From Nymphaea colorata (taxonomy: Eukaryota; Streptophyta; Magnoliopsida; Nymphaeales; Nymphaeaceae), in NCBI RefSeq assembly GCF_008831285.2, contig NC_045151.1:7579682-7643681 (forward strand): 64,000 nucleotides of DNA. Reading direction: 5' to 3'. The notes beneath the pieces are model-generated. The model worked only from the letters and a program-made list of their open reading frames with translations, did no database searches and was not told the origin of the DNA. A program made the position numbers and the translations under genes. Shown here piece after piece: positions 22,440-35,299 of the stretch. Every line of letters begins with the position of its first letter. Within the stretch, counting starts at the first letter, position 1.

Positions 22440-25400
22440 AAGAGAGAGAGAGAGTTAATTTGTTCGCTTGGTGGAGGGATTTGACCGAAAAACGCCTATT
22501 CATCGTCCAAGGATATTGTACATCATTGTGCCCTGTACGGTTGTACCGTGGCGGCATGGCCATTGGCCAACCTAAAAAAAAAAAAAAAAAGTCGGGGAAA
22601 GAGCCCATATGTACTTCACTACCATCTCCCATCACCTCCTTGCGTCTGTCCGTAGTGTTTTAAATGCCTTTACTGAAGGGTCACTTTAGTAATTTTGGCA
22701 TCAACAGGGTAAAGGGTTTTTTCGTAAATCATCGTCGCACAATGGGAGGACAGTTTGGTAAATTTATGTGGAGAGAGAGAGAGAGAGAGAGAGAGAACTG
22801 TAAGCATTGTTCCATCTCTATGCGCGCATGCGTTCTGAGATCAGACGTTATCTTTTCACCTCTCCTTTTACCCAAATCCACATCAAATGCACCATATCTT
22901 TTTTCCTCCTTTATTTTGTCTTCTCAAAAATTTGACAATATAATAATATTTGTTTTTTTACTTTTCTACTTTTTCACTGTCCCCCGCAGTTGGTTCCCTC
23001 ATTTATTTAACAATAGAAACAGGAGGGAGACAAGAATGTACTCCTCTCCTCACGGTCAAACACCACCGCTTTTCTCGATAAGCAATAAGAAGGGTTTTCT
23101 AAAAATGCTTAAAATATTATGAAAGGGACTCAAAACCCTTTGCTACAACTGTATTTTTCAGTTGCAGAAATACGCCCTTAGGCTAGGTGTCGAGAAAGTG
23201 TGACGCGAATAAAACTACGCCAAGTCCAGAAATCGACACAATTTTGGCGCATTAGTGGAGTGAGGGCCGTTCGGTTGCTAGTTCAAGTCAAGGATATCAT
23301 CCCTTGTGCTATAATATAAACATGATGGACGCAACGTTGCACTAGTTAAACACAGTCCTATTCCTGAAGCACCGACACATTACCTGTTTTGGAATTCCAT
23401 GACTCGCAAGTTGCCAATACCAAACTTTCTAGTTTCAATTATTTTCTACGTTGATTGCATTGGTGGAGTCCTAGCCTATTTCTAAATTTTTATGAGATTT
23501 CTATTGCAAACATGGCTTTAGCATCTGTGACGTCGGTTTCCACAATCTTGCAAACTGTTTGAACTCCTGAAGCGTTATTCCTTTATGCCTCTCACTAGAA
23601 TGTCTATACAAGTAACCACGTCACCAAATAGTTTTACAAGTGGCCCTACGTTTGACCAATCAACATTCTGCTTCGAATTTAGATATGAATAACAAATCTG
23701 CTTCATCATCTCCCTTATTCAAGCATCCAATGAAATATAATTATCAGCATCCATTAAATCCAAATGGAAATTAAACTTCCGCAATCTTTTTATTTGTTTT
23801 TGTGTGAGTGGGAGGACAATCTCATCACCTGCCAAAGCTCCATCTTGTGGTTCTTTTTTCTCCCTGTTTGTGGGGTTTAGGTTTGCGTAACTTGATTAAT
23901 CAATAACTTGGGTCAATCTTTTGTTCATATTATTAATCAATAACTTGATTCTTTTTTTTTTTTTTCTTAAAAACAAAACTCATTTTCAAAAATGACCAGA
24001 GGAAAACTCAAATTCCAGTTCCAAAGTTACTAATTAGACAAATTCAGCATGATGACGTCCCTAAACATGAGAACTTTAGGCTGGTTCAATCTTGTGATGA
24101 TCCCCATTTTTGGGCTAAATTTTTCTCATTTTGTTATTAATAAAAGGTAGGGCGCCTATCCCCCCACACAAACTTTCTCTGGAACTGTAGCAATATAAAG
24201 TTTTCTTTCTTTTTTTTTTAAATAATGTTTAACTAGAGTAATAAAACTCCCAAAACCATACCTTTATACCGCTAACGTACTGACTTGTTTCGGGATTTAG
24301 GTGGTTAACATTCAAACTAAGTGTTATACTTGCAATTCTTCAGAGTAACCATTAAAACATGTCAACGACCATAGGGTCCAAACCTCAGATCTTTACAAAT
24401 TACAACCCGGTTTGAGGTGATGAAAATACCCTTCATCAAAATAAGTACAACTTCTTAGGTGTTGCGTTGATGGAATTCCTGGGGATCACTAGAAAATGAA
24501 AATAAAGTGTGTGGCTTCATCTTAAGCAAAAGGTTCTCTTGTTTCCCTTTTTCAATTTTGCTTATCATCTAGATGGGGCGGTGGGACGCCCACTCTCGCC
24601 ACCATTGCAAAAGCTTTGCCGCTATACATTGGTCATAAAAGGTAGACTACTAAAATAAAAAATAAATATGAGAGAGAGAGAGATTTGAAGGAAATCACCT
24701 GAGGATTGCTTAATTTTCACTTCAATAGTGAGAAATCATTAACTTAGAAAAAGATAAATGCGAACAATCTTTTTATTAGTATGGGGCATTTGTTTGCAAT
24801 TTTAACGCAAATGCAGTTTCTCTTCTTTGCGGTAGACCACTATCGCAAGTGAAAAGCTAAAATAGAAAGAGAAACAAAAGAGAGAGAGAGAGAGAGAGAC
24901 TTTTTGGATTTCCTGTGGAGCAAAGGGACGAGTACCAACTACGCGCAAGTATGCATAATCATCTCACTTTTGTCTTGCCTCTCCGTTTTCTAGCTCTCAG
25001 AACACTACGCCAAGAGTTGAAATGCAGAAAATTTAAAAATTATAAAAAATTAAAATAAATAATTTAGATTTTATAAGTGTTTGGAAAATAATGACCTTAT
25101 AACTCAGCAGCATCCTCATTTTGCATTATTTATATGATAATGATTATGAAAGCTACCTGAAATACAGCCGGAGAGGCATCCATAGACTTAACTGACTAGA
25201 CGTTGTCGCTCACACGATAAGTTTATTAGGCCGTCCAATCATGATGACCGGACGCCCTTTGTTTTTTAAATGTAGTGGAGGGACCTCGACAGTGTGAGAT
25301 CTGGAGGTGGAGGGGGAAGAGGCGGCAGAGTTGCCCTGTAACACCCCCCTTTTTTTTTTTAATTTTTATTTTCCTTTTATAAACTGGAGAGGCCGTTGCC

Positions 25401-25679
25401 TCCCCTCAATAACATCGGGGATGGCTTGGCAAATGGCAAGGCGTTCACGGCAAAGCCAGTGGTGATTTTTCATCCCCAGCAACATGGTTGAAGGGGCCGA
25501 GAGGCAGGCTTCCCTCTTAAAATTTGTGTGTTCACTCCTCACTATGCTTTCATAGCTGCGATGAAGCATGATGAGGAGTTCTCTCTCTCTCTCTTTCTTT
25601 CTCTTTCTATATATATATATATATATATATTCTCTTTTTATATATATTTTATTTTAAGATATTAAAAACTATCATAAAT
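22154..25679. other. Intergenic spacer between the two copia elements
   Basis: No gene is supported. It holds a compound (TA)n/(GA)n tract (22382-22455), an A run near 22575, (GA)n at about 22771-22796 and 24884-24899, and a (TA)n tract at about 25609-25630. TGTAACACCCCCC at 25337 followed by a T run resembles the first bases of an LTR, but no partner repeat was found. The rest is AT-rich with no family signature. Confidence 0.5.
22382..22455. repeat. (TA)n/(GA)n compound microsatellite
   Basis: TA repeats (to about 22439, one interruption) pass directly into AGAGAG (22441-22454). Confidence 0.95.
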
Positions 25680-25955
25680 TGTTAAAAGTAGTTTGTCATA
25701 CTTGCATTAGGTCTCATATACTTCAACGACCAATTTTTGCAATGTTCAAATTTCATCGCTGCTTCTCTTTCCTAGTTCAGGGTTTTTTTATTAAAAAAGT
25801 TTTATTTTAGTAAAAGGAATCTTTTTTGGGGTCATAAATAGTGCCTCATTGTGCATATATATCACAGTGCATAATGAAAAAAGTAAGTTTTACTCGCCAT
25901 TTTTGGTTAGCCTCTCTTTGTTTTTGTGCATTTTCCACCAAGAAGAAATTCCACA
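25680..25955 (+). repeat. copia 5' LTR (276 bp)
   Basis: Starts TGTTAAAAGTAGTTTGTC and ends CCACA, immediately before the primer site. It aligns along its length with the 3' LTR. Confidence 0.9.
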
Positions 25956-25967
25956 TGGTATCAAAGC
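25956..25967 (+). other. Primer binding site, initiator tRNA-Met type
   Basis: TGGTATCAAAGC directly abuts the 5' LTR and differs by one base from the canonical TGGTATCAGAGC used by many plant copia elements. Confidence 0.88.
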
Positions 25968-25973
25968 AATGAG

Positions 25974-26900
25974 TTCAATGGCTGAGCGTGAACCAAAGGA
26001 GATCAACAATGGATGCCGATACATCCAAGGTATTGTCTAATCTTTTTTATATTCATCATTCCAATAATCTTAGAAATGCTTTGATGTCTCAAAATTTTAA
26101 TGGACAAAATTATGGGATGAGGAGGAGAACTATGATGATGGCTCTCTCGGCAAAAAATAAGATTGGTTTTATTGATGGTTCAATTGTAGAACCAAATAAG
26201 GGCGACCCAAACCACCATATGTGGGTTAAATGCAACAATCTTGTACTGTTTTGGATCTTGAATTTTATCACCAAAAAAATTTTAGCCAGCGTCATATACT
26301 CAACTAATGTTAAAGAAGTCTGGCAAGATCTAAAAGAATGTTTCACACAAAGTCTTGGTCCTCAGATTTATCAAATCCAAAGTGCCATATGCCGTTTACA
26401 ATAAGATACTAAGTCTGTTGCATCATACTGTACCAAAATAAAAGCTCTTTGAGATGAACTTAGTTCTTACTCTCTTATTCCCATTTGCTTCTTCAGTGCT
26501 ATTAAGGCATACTTTGACCAAATCCAAAGAGAATGGATTATGCAATTCCTTATAGATCTAAATGACTCTTACAACTCAATTAGAGGGCAGATCCTACTTA
26601 TTGACCATCTCCCAAATATAAACAAAGTCTATGCACTGGTACACAAAAAGAAAAACAACAAGAAGCATGTTTTTTAGGTTTAGTCAAAAGGAACCATAGC
26701 TTTAGTTGTCATGCAAAACAACTGAGAAAAGTAGTTCAATTGAGAGAATAGTGCTGGATTTTAGTGAAACAGAGGAAAATGCAAAAACAAACCAATTTGT
26801 AGTCATTGTCAAGGTGTTGGATACATCAAAGAAAAGTGTTTCAAACTAATTGGTATCCACAAGGCCACTGATTCTATGATTCTAGCTTTAAACAGCCTAT
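25974..26900 (+). pseudogene. copia gag, broken
   Basis: The longest frame (25988-26404) contains NFNGQNYGMRRRTMMMAL (family: LNGxNYxxWSRxMxxAL), NKIGFIDGSIVEP and VWQDLKECFTQSLGPQIYQIQ, clear copia gag marks, and stops at TAA. Downstream pieces include LNDSYNSIRGQILL. A zinc knuckle near 26.81 kb reads CSHCQGVGYIKEKCFKLIG, with Tyr in place of the zinc-binding His. Confidence 0.85.
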
Positions 26901-27139
26901 TGCAGCTAACAGCTAACGTGAGTTAAAAACAAATCAACCCAAATCTGAAATCCACTTTTACTAATGACGCCTATGGTGAAGGAAGTGGAGGACATGAAAC
27001 TAAAAGCATCGCTTTAGCTTTCACTCTTGAACAATATCAAAGACTTCTATCCTTGGTGAAGGACTGCCAACCAACATCAACTTTGCAGCTAATATAGTCT
27101 AGGCAGGTAATAATTGTTCAACTAATTTACATTCTTTTA

Positions 27140-28335
27140 CTTGGACTATTGATTCAAGAGCCAGTCAGCATATATATGTGCTAATGCACATGTACTTCAT
27201 AAATTAAAAATGTGTAATGTGCTCGTGACATTACCAAATGAGAGAACTTTCTTAGTATATCAGATGGGTAAATTATCTATGTCTTTATTTGAGATAGATG
27301 ACATCTTATGTATACCATTGTTCAAGATTAATTTGCTCTTTGTTAGTAAACTTACTAAAAGCTTAAAGTATTCTAAAACGTTTTTTTTCTAATCATTGTG
27401 TTATCCAAGACCTGGCATCGAAGATGATGAATGGTCGAGGTTCTTCAACAAGGACCAATGTGTCCCAACACCTATCTTATTGTTTCTTTGTATGAACTTT
27501 GACATAAAACATTATGTCATCTTTCATCTCCCCATTCGAAATTAGTGAACAACAATTTAGGTTTAAGTTTCGATTTGAATAATGATCATGTGTGTGGTGT
27601 GTTCCATCGTGCAAAACAGACACAACTTAAGTTTGATTTGAGTGATATCTCTACTACTTCCCTTTTGACTTGATTGATTGTGATATTTGGGATCTTTACA
27701 CCCAATTTATTATTTTTGGTGCCCACTATTTTCTTCTTATTGTAGATGATTTTTCACTTGCACATGAATTTTCTTAATGTGGCACAAGTATGAAGCGCTC
27801 CATGTTATCAAAATTTTTTCTTCGTTGATTGAAACCCAATTTAATTGTCAGATTCGGTCTTTATGATCGAATACTAGGACTGAGTTTTTCTCTCTCGAAA
27901 TGAAAGATTTTCTATAAAAACAAGGGACTACTTGTCTACATAGTTATGTTGCCACACTACAACAAAACAATGTAGTTGAATGAAAGCATGGACATCTTGT
28001 CAAGGTTACTAGGGCACTTTGTTTTGAATCAAATAATCCCATACGTTTTTTTTTTTTTTTTTTTGTTGGGGGGTGGGGGGGGAATGCATTTTAACTTTCA
28101 TTTCTGTGATAAATAGTATTCCTTCTCCAAAACTCAATGAAAAAACTCCCTTTGAAAGATTGTTTAAGAAAAAACCCAATATTAAACACTTAAAAAAATT
28201 TGGTTCAATATGTTATGCCACTACCAGAAATCACAACAAAAATAAATTTGAGTCTAGAGCATCCAAATACATATTTATTGGGTACCCTGAGGAACAAAAA
28301 ACATACAAGTTGTATGACTTGAAAACCACATGATG
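27140..28335 (+). pseudogene. copia protease and integrase fragments
   Basis: Protease: WTIDSRASQHIY near 27.14 kb, where the catalytic Asp-Ser-Gly has become Asp-Ser-Arg. Integrase: near 27.96 kb the QQNxVVE segment with the catalytic Glu is followed by a stop. 28073-28333 encodes NEKTPFERLFKKKPNIKHLKKFGSICYA, FESRASKYIFIGYPEEQKTYKLYDLKT, the integrase tail. A run of about 17 T (28049-28065) plus a G run interrupts the frame between them. Confidence 0.82.
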
Positions 28336-28549
28336 TTTTCTAATCCTGACATCATATTTTATGAGCATATTTTCCTTTTTCAAAATAAAAAGGATGATGG
28401 ATGATGAAAATGAGGTTCTTTTACCCATTCCTTACAACCAAGATGAAGTTAACTACCAAGAATAAAACAATAGAACATTCCCCAACACACCACTAAATCT
28501 AGAACCAACCTACTTAGAGACCGAATCCCCCTTTGAATGTGATATTGAA

Positions 28550-29830
28550 TACTAATAAGACTCTATAGTACCCATGGACACCAAGGAGCTGAACCCCTCT
28601 TTTGAATTAGACCCAAATCAGACTCCGGAACCCATTAGGAAATCCACATGAGTCCAAAAGGCCACAAATTGGTTGAAGGACTACTATTGTACTACTCGCC
28701 TCACCTTCAACTAACGACACTTCCATGTCAGGCTGCAAACAACTTTTCCTGAAGTTAAAAATAGAGGGGGAACGAGATATGTAAATTACACAAATCTTTT
28801 GATGGTTTAAAAGAATCTCCAAGAAATTGGTTCCAACTTCTCCTGAAGATTATGGGCTCACACAATCCAAAGTTGATCATACACAATTCACTTCTAGACG
28901 TGGTAAAATTTTTATTGTTGTCATAATATATGTTGATGATTTAATAATTTAATAATTGATGGTAATATAGAAGAAGCGATTATCAATTTGAAAGCATTTT
29001 TATGAAAAAAAATTCAAATGAACCCAAATATTTTTTAAGAATTGATATTGCTCACTCTACCAAAAGAATCTACATTTCTCAACAAAAATATGCAACTGAC
29101 ATTATTCATGAGACAAAACTTTTGGGAGCAAATATGGTTGGCACTCCTATGGAGCAAAAAGCATGGTTTAGAAACAGATAATGGAGACTTCATTAAGAAC
29201 CCGACTCAATACCGTCAAATTATTGAGAGATTAACATATCTGACCATTACTCGACCAAACATACAATATGTTGTGCAAGTGTTAAGCCAGTTCATGCAAC
29301 AACCACAACTATCACATTTACAAGCAGCATTTCGTGTCATTCGCTACTTCAAAAAAGATTCTGCTAAGGGCATTATTATGAGTAGAGAAAATAATATGCA
29401 TTTAAGTGTTTTTTGTGATTCAAGATGGGCTGCGTGTCAACAAACACAATGCTCTGTCTCCAGTTATTGCATTTTTCTTGGATCGGTGCCTATATTTTGG
29501 TAGACAAAGAAACAAAACATGGTGTTCTAGTCATCCACAAAAGAAAAATATAGATCCATGGCAAATGTAGTATGCGAGATAACATGATTAATATATCTAT
29601 TACATGACTTGGGTTTCAGTCAAATATCATCGGTAACAGTCTACTGTGCGAACCAAGCTACATTAAACATTGCTGCGAATCTAGTGTTTCATGAACAGAC
29701 GAAACATATTGAACTTGGCTGTCATATTGTGCAAGAGAAATTGCTTCAAGGGATAATACAAACATGCTATGTTAGAAGCAAAGATCAAATAACCGATTTA
29801 TTTAATAAAGCACTTTGAAAAGCGTGCTTT
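28550..29830 (+). pseudogene. copia reverse transcriptase and RNase H fragments
   Basis: RT: a segment near 28.91 kb encodes IVVIIYVDDLII, with the YVDD motif kept but two stops right after it. 29042-29503 holds NPTQYRQIIERLTYLTITRPNIQYVVQVLSQFMQQPQLSHL and the RNase H start. 29609-29818 holds SVTVYCANQATLNIAANLVFHEQTKHIELGCHIVQEKL, the RNase H end; the family DNxxA is CNQA here, so a catalytic Asp is lost. Several stops and shifts separate the pieces. Confidence 0.85.
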
Positions 29831-29876
29831 AATAATCTATTATGCAAACTCGGTGTCATAAATCTTCACACACCAG

Positions 29877-29886
29877 TTTGAGGGGG
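29877..29886 (+). other. Polypurine tract of the copia element
   Basis: TTTGAGGGGG lies just before the 3' LTR, in the usual place for the plus-strand primer. Confidence 0.8.
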
Positions 29887-30168
29887 TGTTAAAATTAGTT
29901 TGTCATACTTGATGCTGAAAAAATAATATTTGCAACGTTCAAATTCCATTGCTACTTCTACTTCCTAGTTAAGGGTTCTCTTCTTAAAAAAGTTCTATTT
30001 TAGTAAAAGGAAACTTTTCTTGTCCGTTGTAAATAGACGTTGTAAAATAACATGCTGCCTTTTTGTATATATATCACAGTGCATAATGCAAAAACTAAGT
30101 TTTACTCGTCATTTTTGGTTAGCCACTCTTCGCTTTTTGTGCATTTTCCATGAAGAAGAAATTTCACA
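29887..30168 (+). repeat. copia 3' LTR (282 bp)
   Basis: Begins TGTTAAAATTAGTTTGTC and ends TTTCACA, followed by CAAAT, the right target duplication. Confidence 0.9.
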
Positions 30169-31278
30169 CAAATAATGCATTCCACAACAGTTTATAGTTT
30201 TTAGCTACAGAATGCACCATTTGCAACAATTTTTAATGTTACAAAATGTAAGAAAACTCATCCAACAATCACGTTGCATTATATATATATATATATATAT
30301 ATATATAAGAGGGTGAGAGAGATAGATTTGATTGTTCGGTTTTGTCTTGCTTTCATTCAAGAATGTCGATGAATCATTTCCCATGCATTCGATTGTTGTA
30401 CCCTTCTTTAAGCTTGGTGACAATTTCCAAGATGCTCAGTGTGGCATCTTCTTTACAATTTTTTCTTTGTGCTCTTTTGATTCATCTTTCTTTGCATTCG
30501 TAGGACTGCACCTTGCCTCCTCAGCCATTGCAAAAAGGGAAGAGAAATCCTGGCTCTGGTGTCAGTGGCATAGGGGGATTTGCATGCCTTAAATCTATAA
30601 ATAAGAGAAGAGTAAAAACACTTCAGTTACTGATCAACTTTCTCTTAATGAGGGTATAGTCACATACAAGTAGAAGAATGAAGTGATGATACGGATCAGG
30701 GAGCTCATAGGCATGCATCGTCTCTCAGTTGATCCATCTTGATCCAAACTCATCAGTTGACACTCCCAGTGTTAGCCATAGCCACGCTCCATTTCTTTTC
30801 TTTTTCATTGTTTTCCTTTTACTGTTAACAAGGATGACGTGTACTGTGAAGAGCATAGTCAAAAAACACGATAAAAACATTAAAAACAATGAAAACAAAA
30901 AAAAAACCATCTTTTTTCTCCTTTTTTACAAAAGAAACTCAAAAATGAATTTGTGGTATTTTTATCACCTTTTTTCATCATTTTTATGCTATTTAAAGTT
31001 TAAAACTTAAATTAACTTGTTTATCTTCATCTTCACCATTATTAAAACATCATTTTTATCATTTTATCAAGTTATGTTTGATGTTTCCTTGTTAGTTTTT
31101 CATTTATTATATTTTCCCTAATTTTAAAGTTTTTTTCTTCTCTATAAAAATTGCCAAACATTTTCTTGAGATTTTCCTAGAAAAACCTTGCCTTTTAAAA
31201 CCGATTGAAAATATTTATTATGACTACGGTTAAGAGAGAAGAGAGAAACATCATATAAGCTTGAGCAGAAAATATTTA

Positions 31279-31280
<2 letters not shown>

Positions 31281-31338
<58 letters not shown>
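31281..31338. repeat. (TA)n microsatellite
   Basis: About 58 bases of TA with one TG interruption near 31321. Confidence 0.95.
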
Positions 31339-31501
31339 GTAACTTTGGCTTTTCAATGTCACCCAAATGAAAACATATGCCAAATGAAAAGCTTTTAAAA
31401 TATAAACAATTTTTTTTTTTCAAAATGCGAGGAGGGTTTTTTCTTTTGTGGGGGGTGTGGGGAAGGGGTGGTATTGGGGTGGGGCAGCATTGCCAGCCCC
31501 C

Positions 31502-31502
<1 letters not shown>

Positions 31503-31591
<89 letters not shown>
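31503..31591. repeat. (TA)n-(TG)n compound microsatellite
   Basis: About 58 bases of TA pass directly into about 30 bases of alternating GT. Both strands are open over much of it, giving Tyr-Ile and Cys-Val repeats that are not genes. Confidence 0.95.
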
Positions 31592-31592
<1 letters not shown>

Positions 31593-32260
31593 TGTGTGTG
31601 CGTGTACGAGTAAAAAAGAGTTGCGTTAATCATATTCTGTAACTAAAATACGAAGTTGATCAGGTATATTGTAAGAATTAGTATTGAAAGGTGAATAATT
31701 CGGCAAAATGCTTTAACTTTATGTACTTGCCGAATGCAATTAGGTTTATCATTTTCCAAACGGAAACAGCTTAACATATTTTAAAAAATTATGAGATAAC
31801 CATGAAGGAATATTCGACATTAATGTCGTTATTGTATCTGCACTCTCAATATTCAATGATATGGACATTGCTCTTTAAGAGGGAGAAGGAGATAAAAAAG
31901 GGGCACTCAGGAAATGCATTATAACAGTGTTCGTGGAGACTTTATTATTACTTGGTATTTTCTTGGTTTTTGTAGAATTCTCCAAGTGAGCATGATATTC
32001 TACATTTTTAATGATGTTACTTATGCCTGAAATAGGAGTAGGAATTATATTAAAAAAACCTTAACATATGAGCTTATTCATGCTTTCTACATCTTATAGA
32101 AATTTGATTAAATTTCATGACATTGGTGGGAGATCAAGTTTTGTACGCCACCTTCATGTACGCTACTTGGGTACGCCGGGGGTGGACCCTACTACCATTA
32201 TACATATTTGCTTTAATACCCTAACATTGCATGCACACAACGAACATTCTTAACTCTGTC

Positions 32261-32735
32261 GTTATTTCATATTCCTATCGTTATCTGCTACTTTTGTTGT
32301 TATCTCATGTTCATTATTTTATAACCCTGTTGTTATTTCATACTTCTATCGTTATCTGCTACTTTGGTTGTTATCTCATGCTCATTATTTCATAACCCTG
32401 TCATTATCTCATATTCATTATCCTTCATATATTTATGATTATCTCATACTCATTGTTTGTTATTTGATACTCTTGTTATTATTTCATACAAATTATCTCA
32501 TACCTTTGTCATTATCTCAAACCCATATACTCATAGCATCTGACATAATGACAGAGGATAGTACAAGATAATAGCATCGGACAATAATGACAGAGGATAG
32601 TACAGGATAATGACATGGAGTATGTGATAAAGGTAAAGGTTATGAGATAATGACATGATATAAGATAACGACATATTTATGAGACAATAGGTATGAAATA
32701 ACGACAAAAACATGAGATAACGCCATGAGTGAGAC
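32261..32735. repeat. Tandem and inverted repeat block (TTATCTCAT / ATGAGATAA)
   Basis: A 71-bp unit at 32261-32331 is repeated at 32332-32402 with few changes and then decays into short copies of TTATCTCATACTCATTATT up to about 32530. From about 32540 to 32735 the same motif family runs in the opposite sense (GATAATGACA, ATGAGATAACG), with a second direct pair (TAATGACAGAGGATAGTACA near 32545 and 32587). The block therefore has the form of a long imperfect hairpin. No terminal signature of a known transposon was identified. Confidence 0.7.
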
Positions 32736-35290
32736 AAAAAAAGTGAAGATGTTTCTTTGCCTATATTGACTATAACCATTTGTATATACGGATTGACACA
32801 ATCATTCAATCTGACTTTTATTAAATCCCAAAACGTTACTTTTTCCAGTTTGTTTTTGTCCTTATAAAAGGTTCTTTTTTTTTTTTTCTATTAACCAAAG
32901 GCATTTTTTGTCATGATTATATTGGCACACAAAGGTTTCATGCACATTGGTGGCTTATATAATCCATTTCGCGTTGGAAGTCCGTTCATAAAGCTAGCTG
33001 TTCAGAAACTGCAGGTCTTCTCTTCCTGGCTCAGCTTCACCTAGCCTTTGGATCACATGAAGACGACCAGACTGTAAATCCAATGACCTTTTGCTGTCAT
33101 TTTGGCCAGATTCACTAGAAACCAGCTGATCGAATGCATGCACGTACGCCTCAAATTCTTGATGAGCTCCATTTTTTTTAATAACAAGAAGAAATCTGCC
33201 TTAGACTGAAGTAGAGATCTATGATAACACTCTCGGGGGCATGAAGTGGTAGAACCTCTTAATATGTTTTTATTACTTGTACCCTTATGTAGTTCGGCTC
33301 TTATAACAGATGATGCTTATACAAGTTAAACCACGTCTCTTCAAATGACAGTACCTAAAGCAATCCGTCTCCTTTATCAATTTGTCCAGCCATAAGAACC
33401 CTTCAAGATCGGAATGCCATGTGTGTGCTCTCATTAGTATTAATATTGACATTACTACGTACGGTCTTAAGTCGTTACGGCAAATAAGTGGCGACCTGAT
33501 TTATCCTCAATTACTTTAGAATGAATTCTTGGCGAGCTTTGCATGACAGAACGAATTTACGCGGTCACTTTGTGCACTGATTAGGTAAATGACTTCTCTT
33601 GCAATGGAGGAGCAGTCAACTAATTAGTGATGCTTGTTATTTTGAGCTGTTACCAAAGTTGGAAATTGAATCCAGTGAATTGGCTGATTCATGATGATTT
33701 ACTTGGATTGATTATAAATGCGCAAAAATTATTAAGTGAAAACTACAAAAATAATCAAAATAACAAATATTCAAGAATATTTAAAAAAAACTGTAGCACA
33801 TTTTTAAATGGTTAGGCCGGTTAATCTAATCTATTGCCACCGATTTCATTAGATTCGGCCCCTTTAGGCCAGCCAATTTATACAACATTAGAGTTCACTT
33901 CACCCATATATTATTTAAAGGAGGGAGAGAGTATGGTAGATAGGCTACTGGTGTTGGAAGAGGGACGTAGCTTGAGGAAACAAACGTTCATTTAAAAATA
34001 AAACTGAAAAAAGTAAACTTGTGTCTTTAAACTTACAACAGACCCTTGGAATCTTTCCCTTAAAGTAGCATTTAATTAAGCCTAACTTATTTTAAACTTT
34101 GCTTGTCATATTATAAAACCATGTTCACTGATCAGTGCAAGCAAGAATTTATGGTTCATTTTTCTTTGCATTTTATCGAGCCTCCAAATAACGCAGAAAA
34201 GGTAATGGGATGTGACAAGGCTGTTAATTAAAGATGGTTTGATCATTACAGTACTGCTCCCAAACCGAACCACGTTTATTTATGTAAACGAGAGAGAGGG
34301 ACTGAGGGAGGGAAAAAAAAAGCAGAGCAATTGATGGCATCCGTACCGCCTGCACGAATTAATTATATAACTGATAAAATCATTTAATTCTTATCAAGGA
34401 CTGGAAGTGTGAGAGGTGAGGGCCAGGGGCTAAAACTTCTATCGAACTCTTTTTTCTTTTTTCTCTTGGCATAAGAAATTGACAAAAAAAAGAGTTGCCA
34501 ATTAAAAAAGGCATAATCAGGATGTCCATTATTTCTGTGCACTTTGTCTAAAAAAAAAAAAAGTCCTCCATAATACATTAATTTTAATTACTAGTATATA
34601 TATCACGTTTCAGAATAGGAACTACAAAATAAAAGTAGATTCAACGGTTGCACGCTATTGTACTCAAACAGCAAAATAGAGTCATCACAGGATTTCCTCT
34701 TCCCCTTTCAGAGAATTTTTCAACTTAGATAAACTCATTTTAATTTTATTAAAAAGTGCATGACTGCCAAAAGCTGCTCAACAAGGTTAATGTAACAAAA
34801 GGAGGAGCTTCCTTTAAAGTTACAATCAAGCTTATGCTTCCTTATGTTCATCATATTTCAAGCTTAGACTTCCAGGCTGTGTTAAAGCATGAAATCAAGG
34901 CATGTATAAGAATGAGTTGTGACATGCGGATTGCATTCTAAGTAAGTGGAGAAGCCAGAATTTTTGGTCTGAAGCCAAACACTATTTTTTTTTAAAAAAA
35001 ATCATAGGTTAAGGGGCACTGGTATTCATACATAAGTAAATAGTTGAAAACAAACATATGAAAATAAAGAAAAGTTGTGGAACTGGTATAGACAGTCATC
35101 CATGCCAGCCACATGGCTCTGGTTTAAGTTTCAAATGCAAATTTTCTTGGAGGCAGGATAGAGCCATGTAGGAATACCAACTTCTAATATGTTAGTCACA
35201 TAAAATTTTTAACTGTTTAATATTAAAATGATTTTTTGTAAAAAAAAATATTTTTAAATAGTTAATTAACTAAACAAATGCCAACAATTA
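32736..35290. other. Intergenic spacer
   Basis: AT-rich sequence with homopolymer runs (T near 32875, A near 34310 and 34552). No open frame carries a recognisable family signature and I see no RNA gene. Confidence 0.5.
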
Positions 35291-35299
35291 ATGAAGTGT

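Larger units (their letters stand above)
25680..30168 (+). mobile_element. Ty1/copia retrotransposon with both LTRs, inactive
   Basis: Paired LTRs (25680-25955 and 29887-30168), an initiator tRNA-Met primer site and a polypurine tract frame a 3.9-kb interior with decayed gag, protease, integrase, reverse transcriptase and RNase H in copia order. The bases flanking the element are TAAAT on the left and CAAAT on the right, a five-base target duplication with one change. The LTRs differ at many positions including small indels, so the insertion is old. The element is about 4.5 kb, within the usual copia range. Confidence 0.9.
30169..32250. other. Intergenic spacer rich in TA/TG tracts
   Basis: No gene is supported. 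(TA)n runs lie at 30281-30306, 31281-31338 and 31503-31560, the last followed by (TG)n to 31591. A G-rich segment with runs of four or more G lies at about 31449-31487. The rest is AT-rich without signature. Confidence 0.6.

Noticed and set aside
25337-25580. TGTAACACCCCCC followed by a T run, resembling an LTR start and the TRIM LTR ends
   Set aside because: Similarity is limited to the first dozen bases and no partner repeat or target duplication was found.
31142-31642. Frames with long Tyr-Ile and Thr-His or Cys-Val repeats on both strands
   Set aside because: Translations of (TA)n and (TG)n microsatellites.
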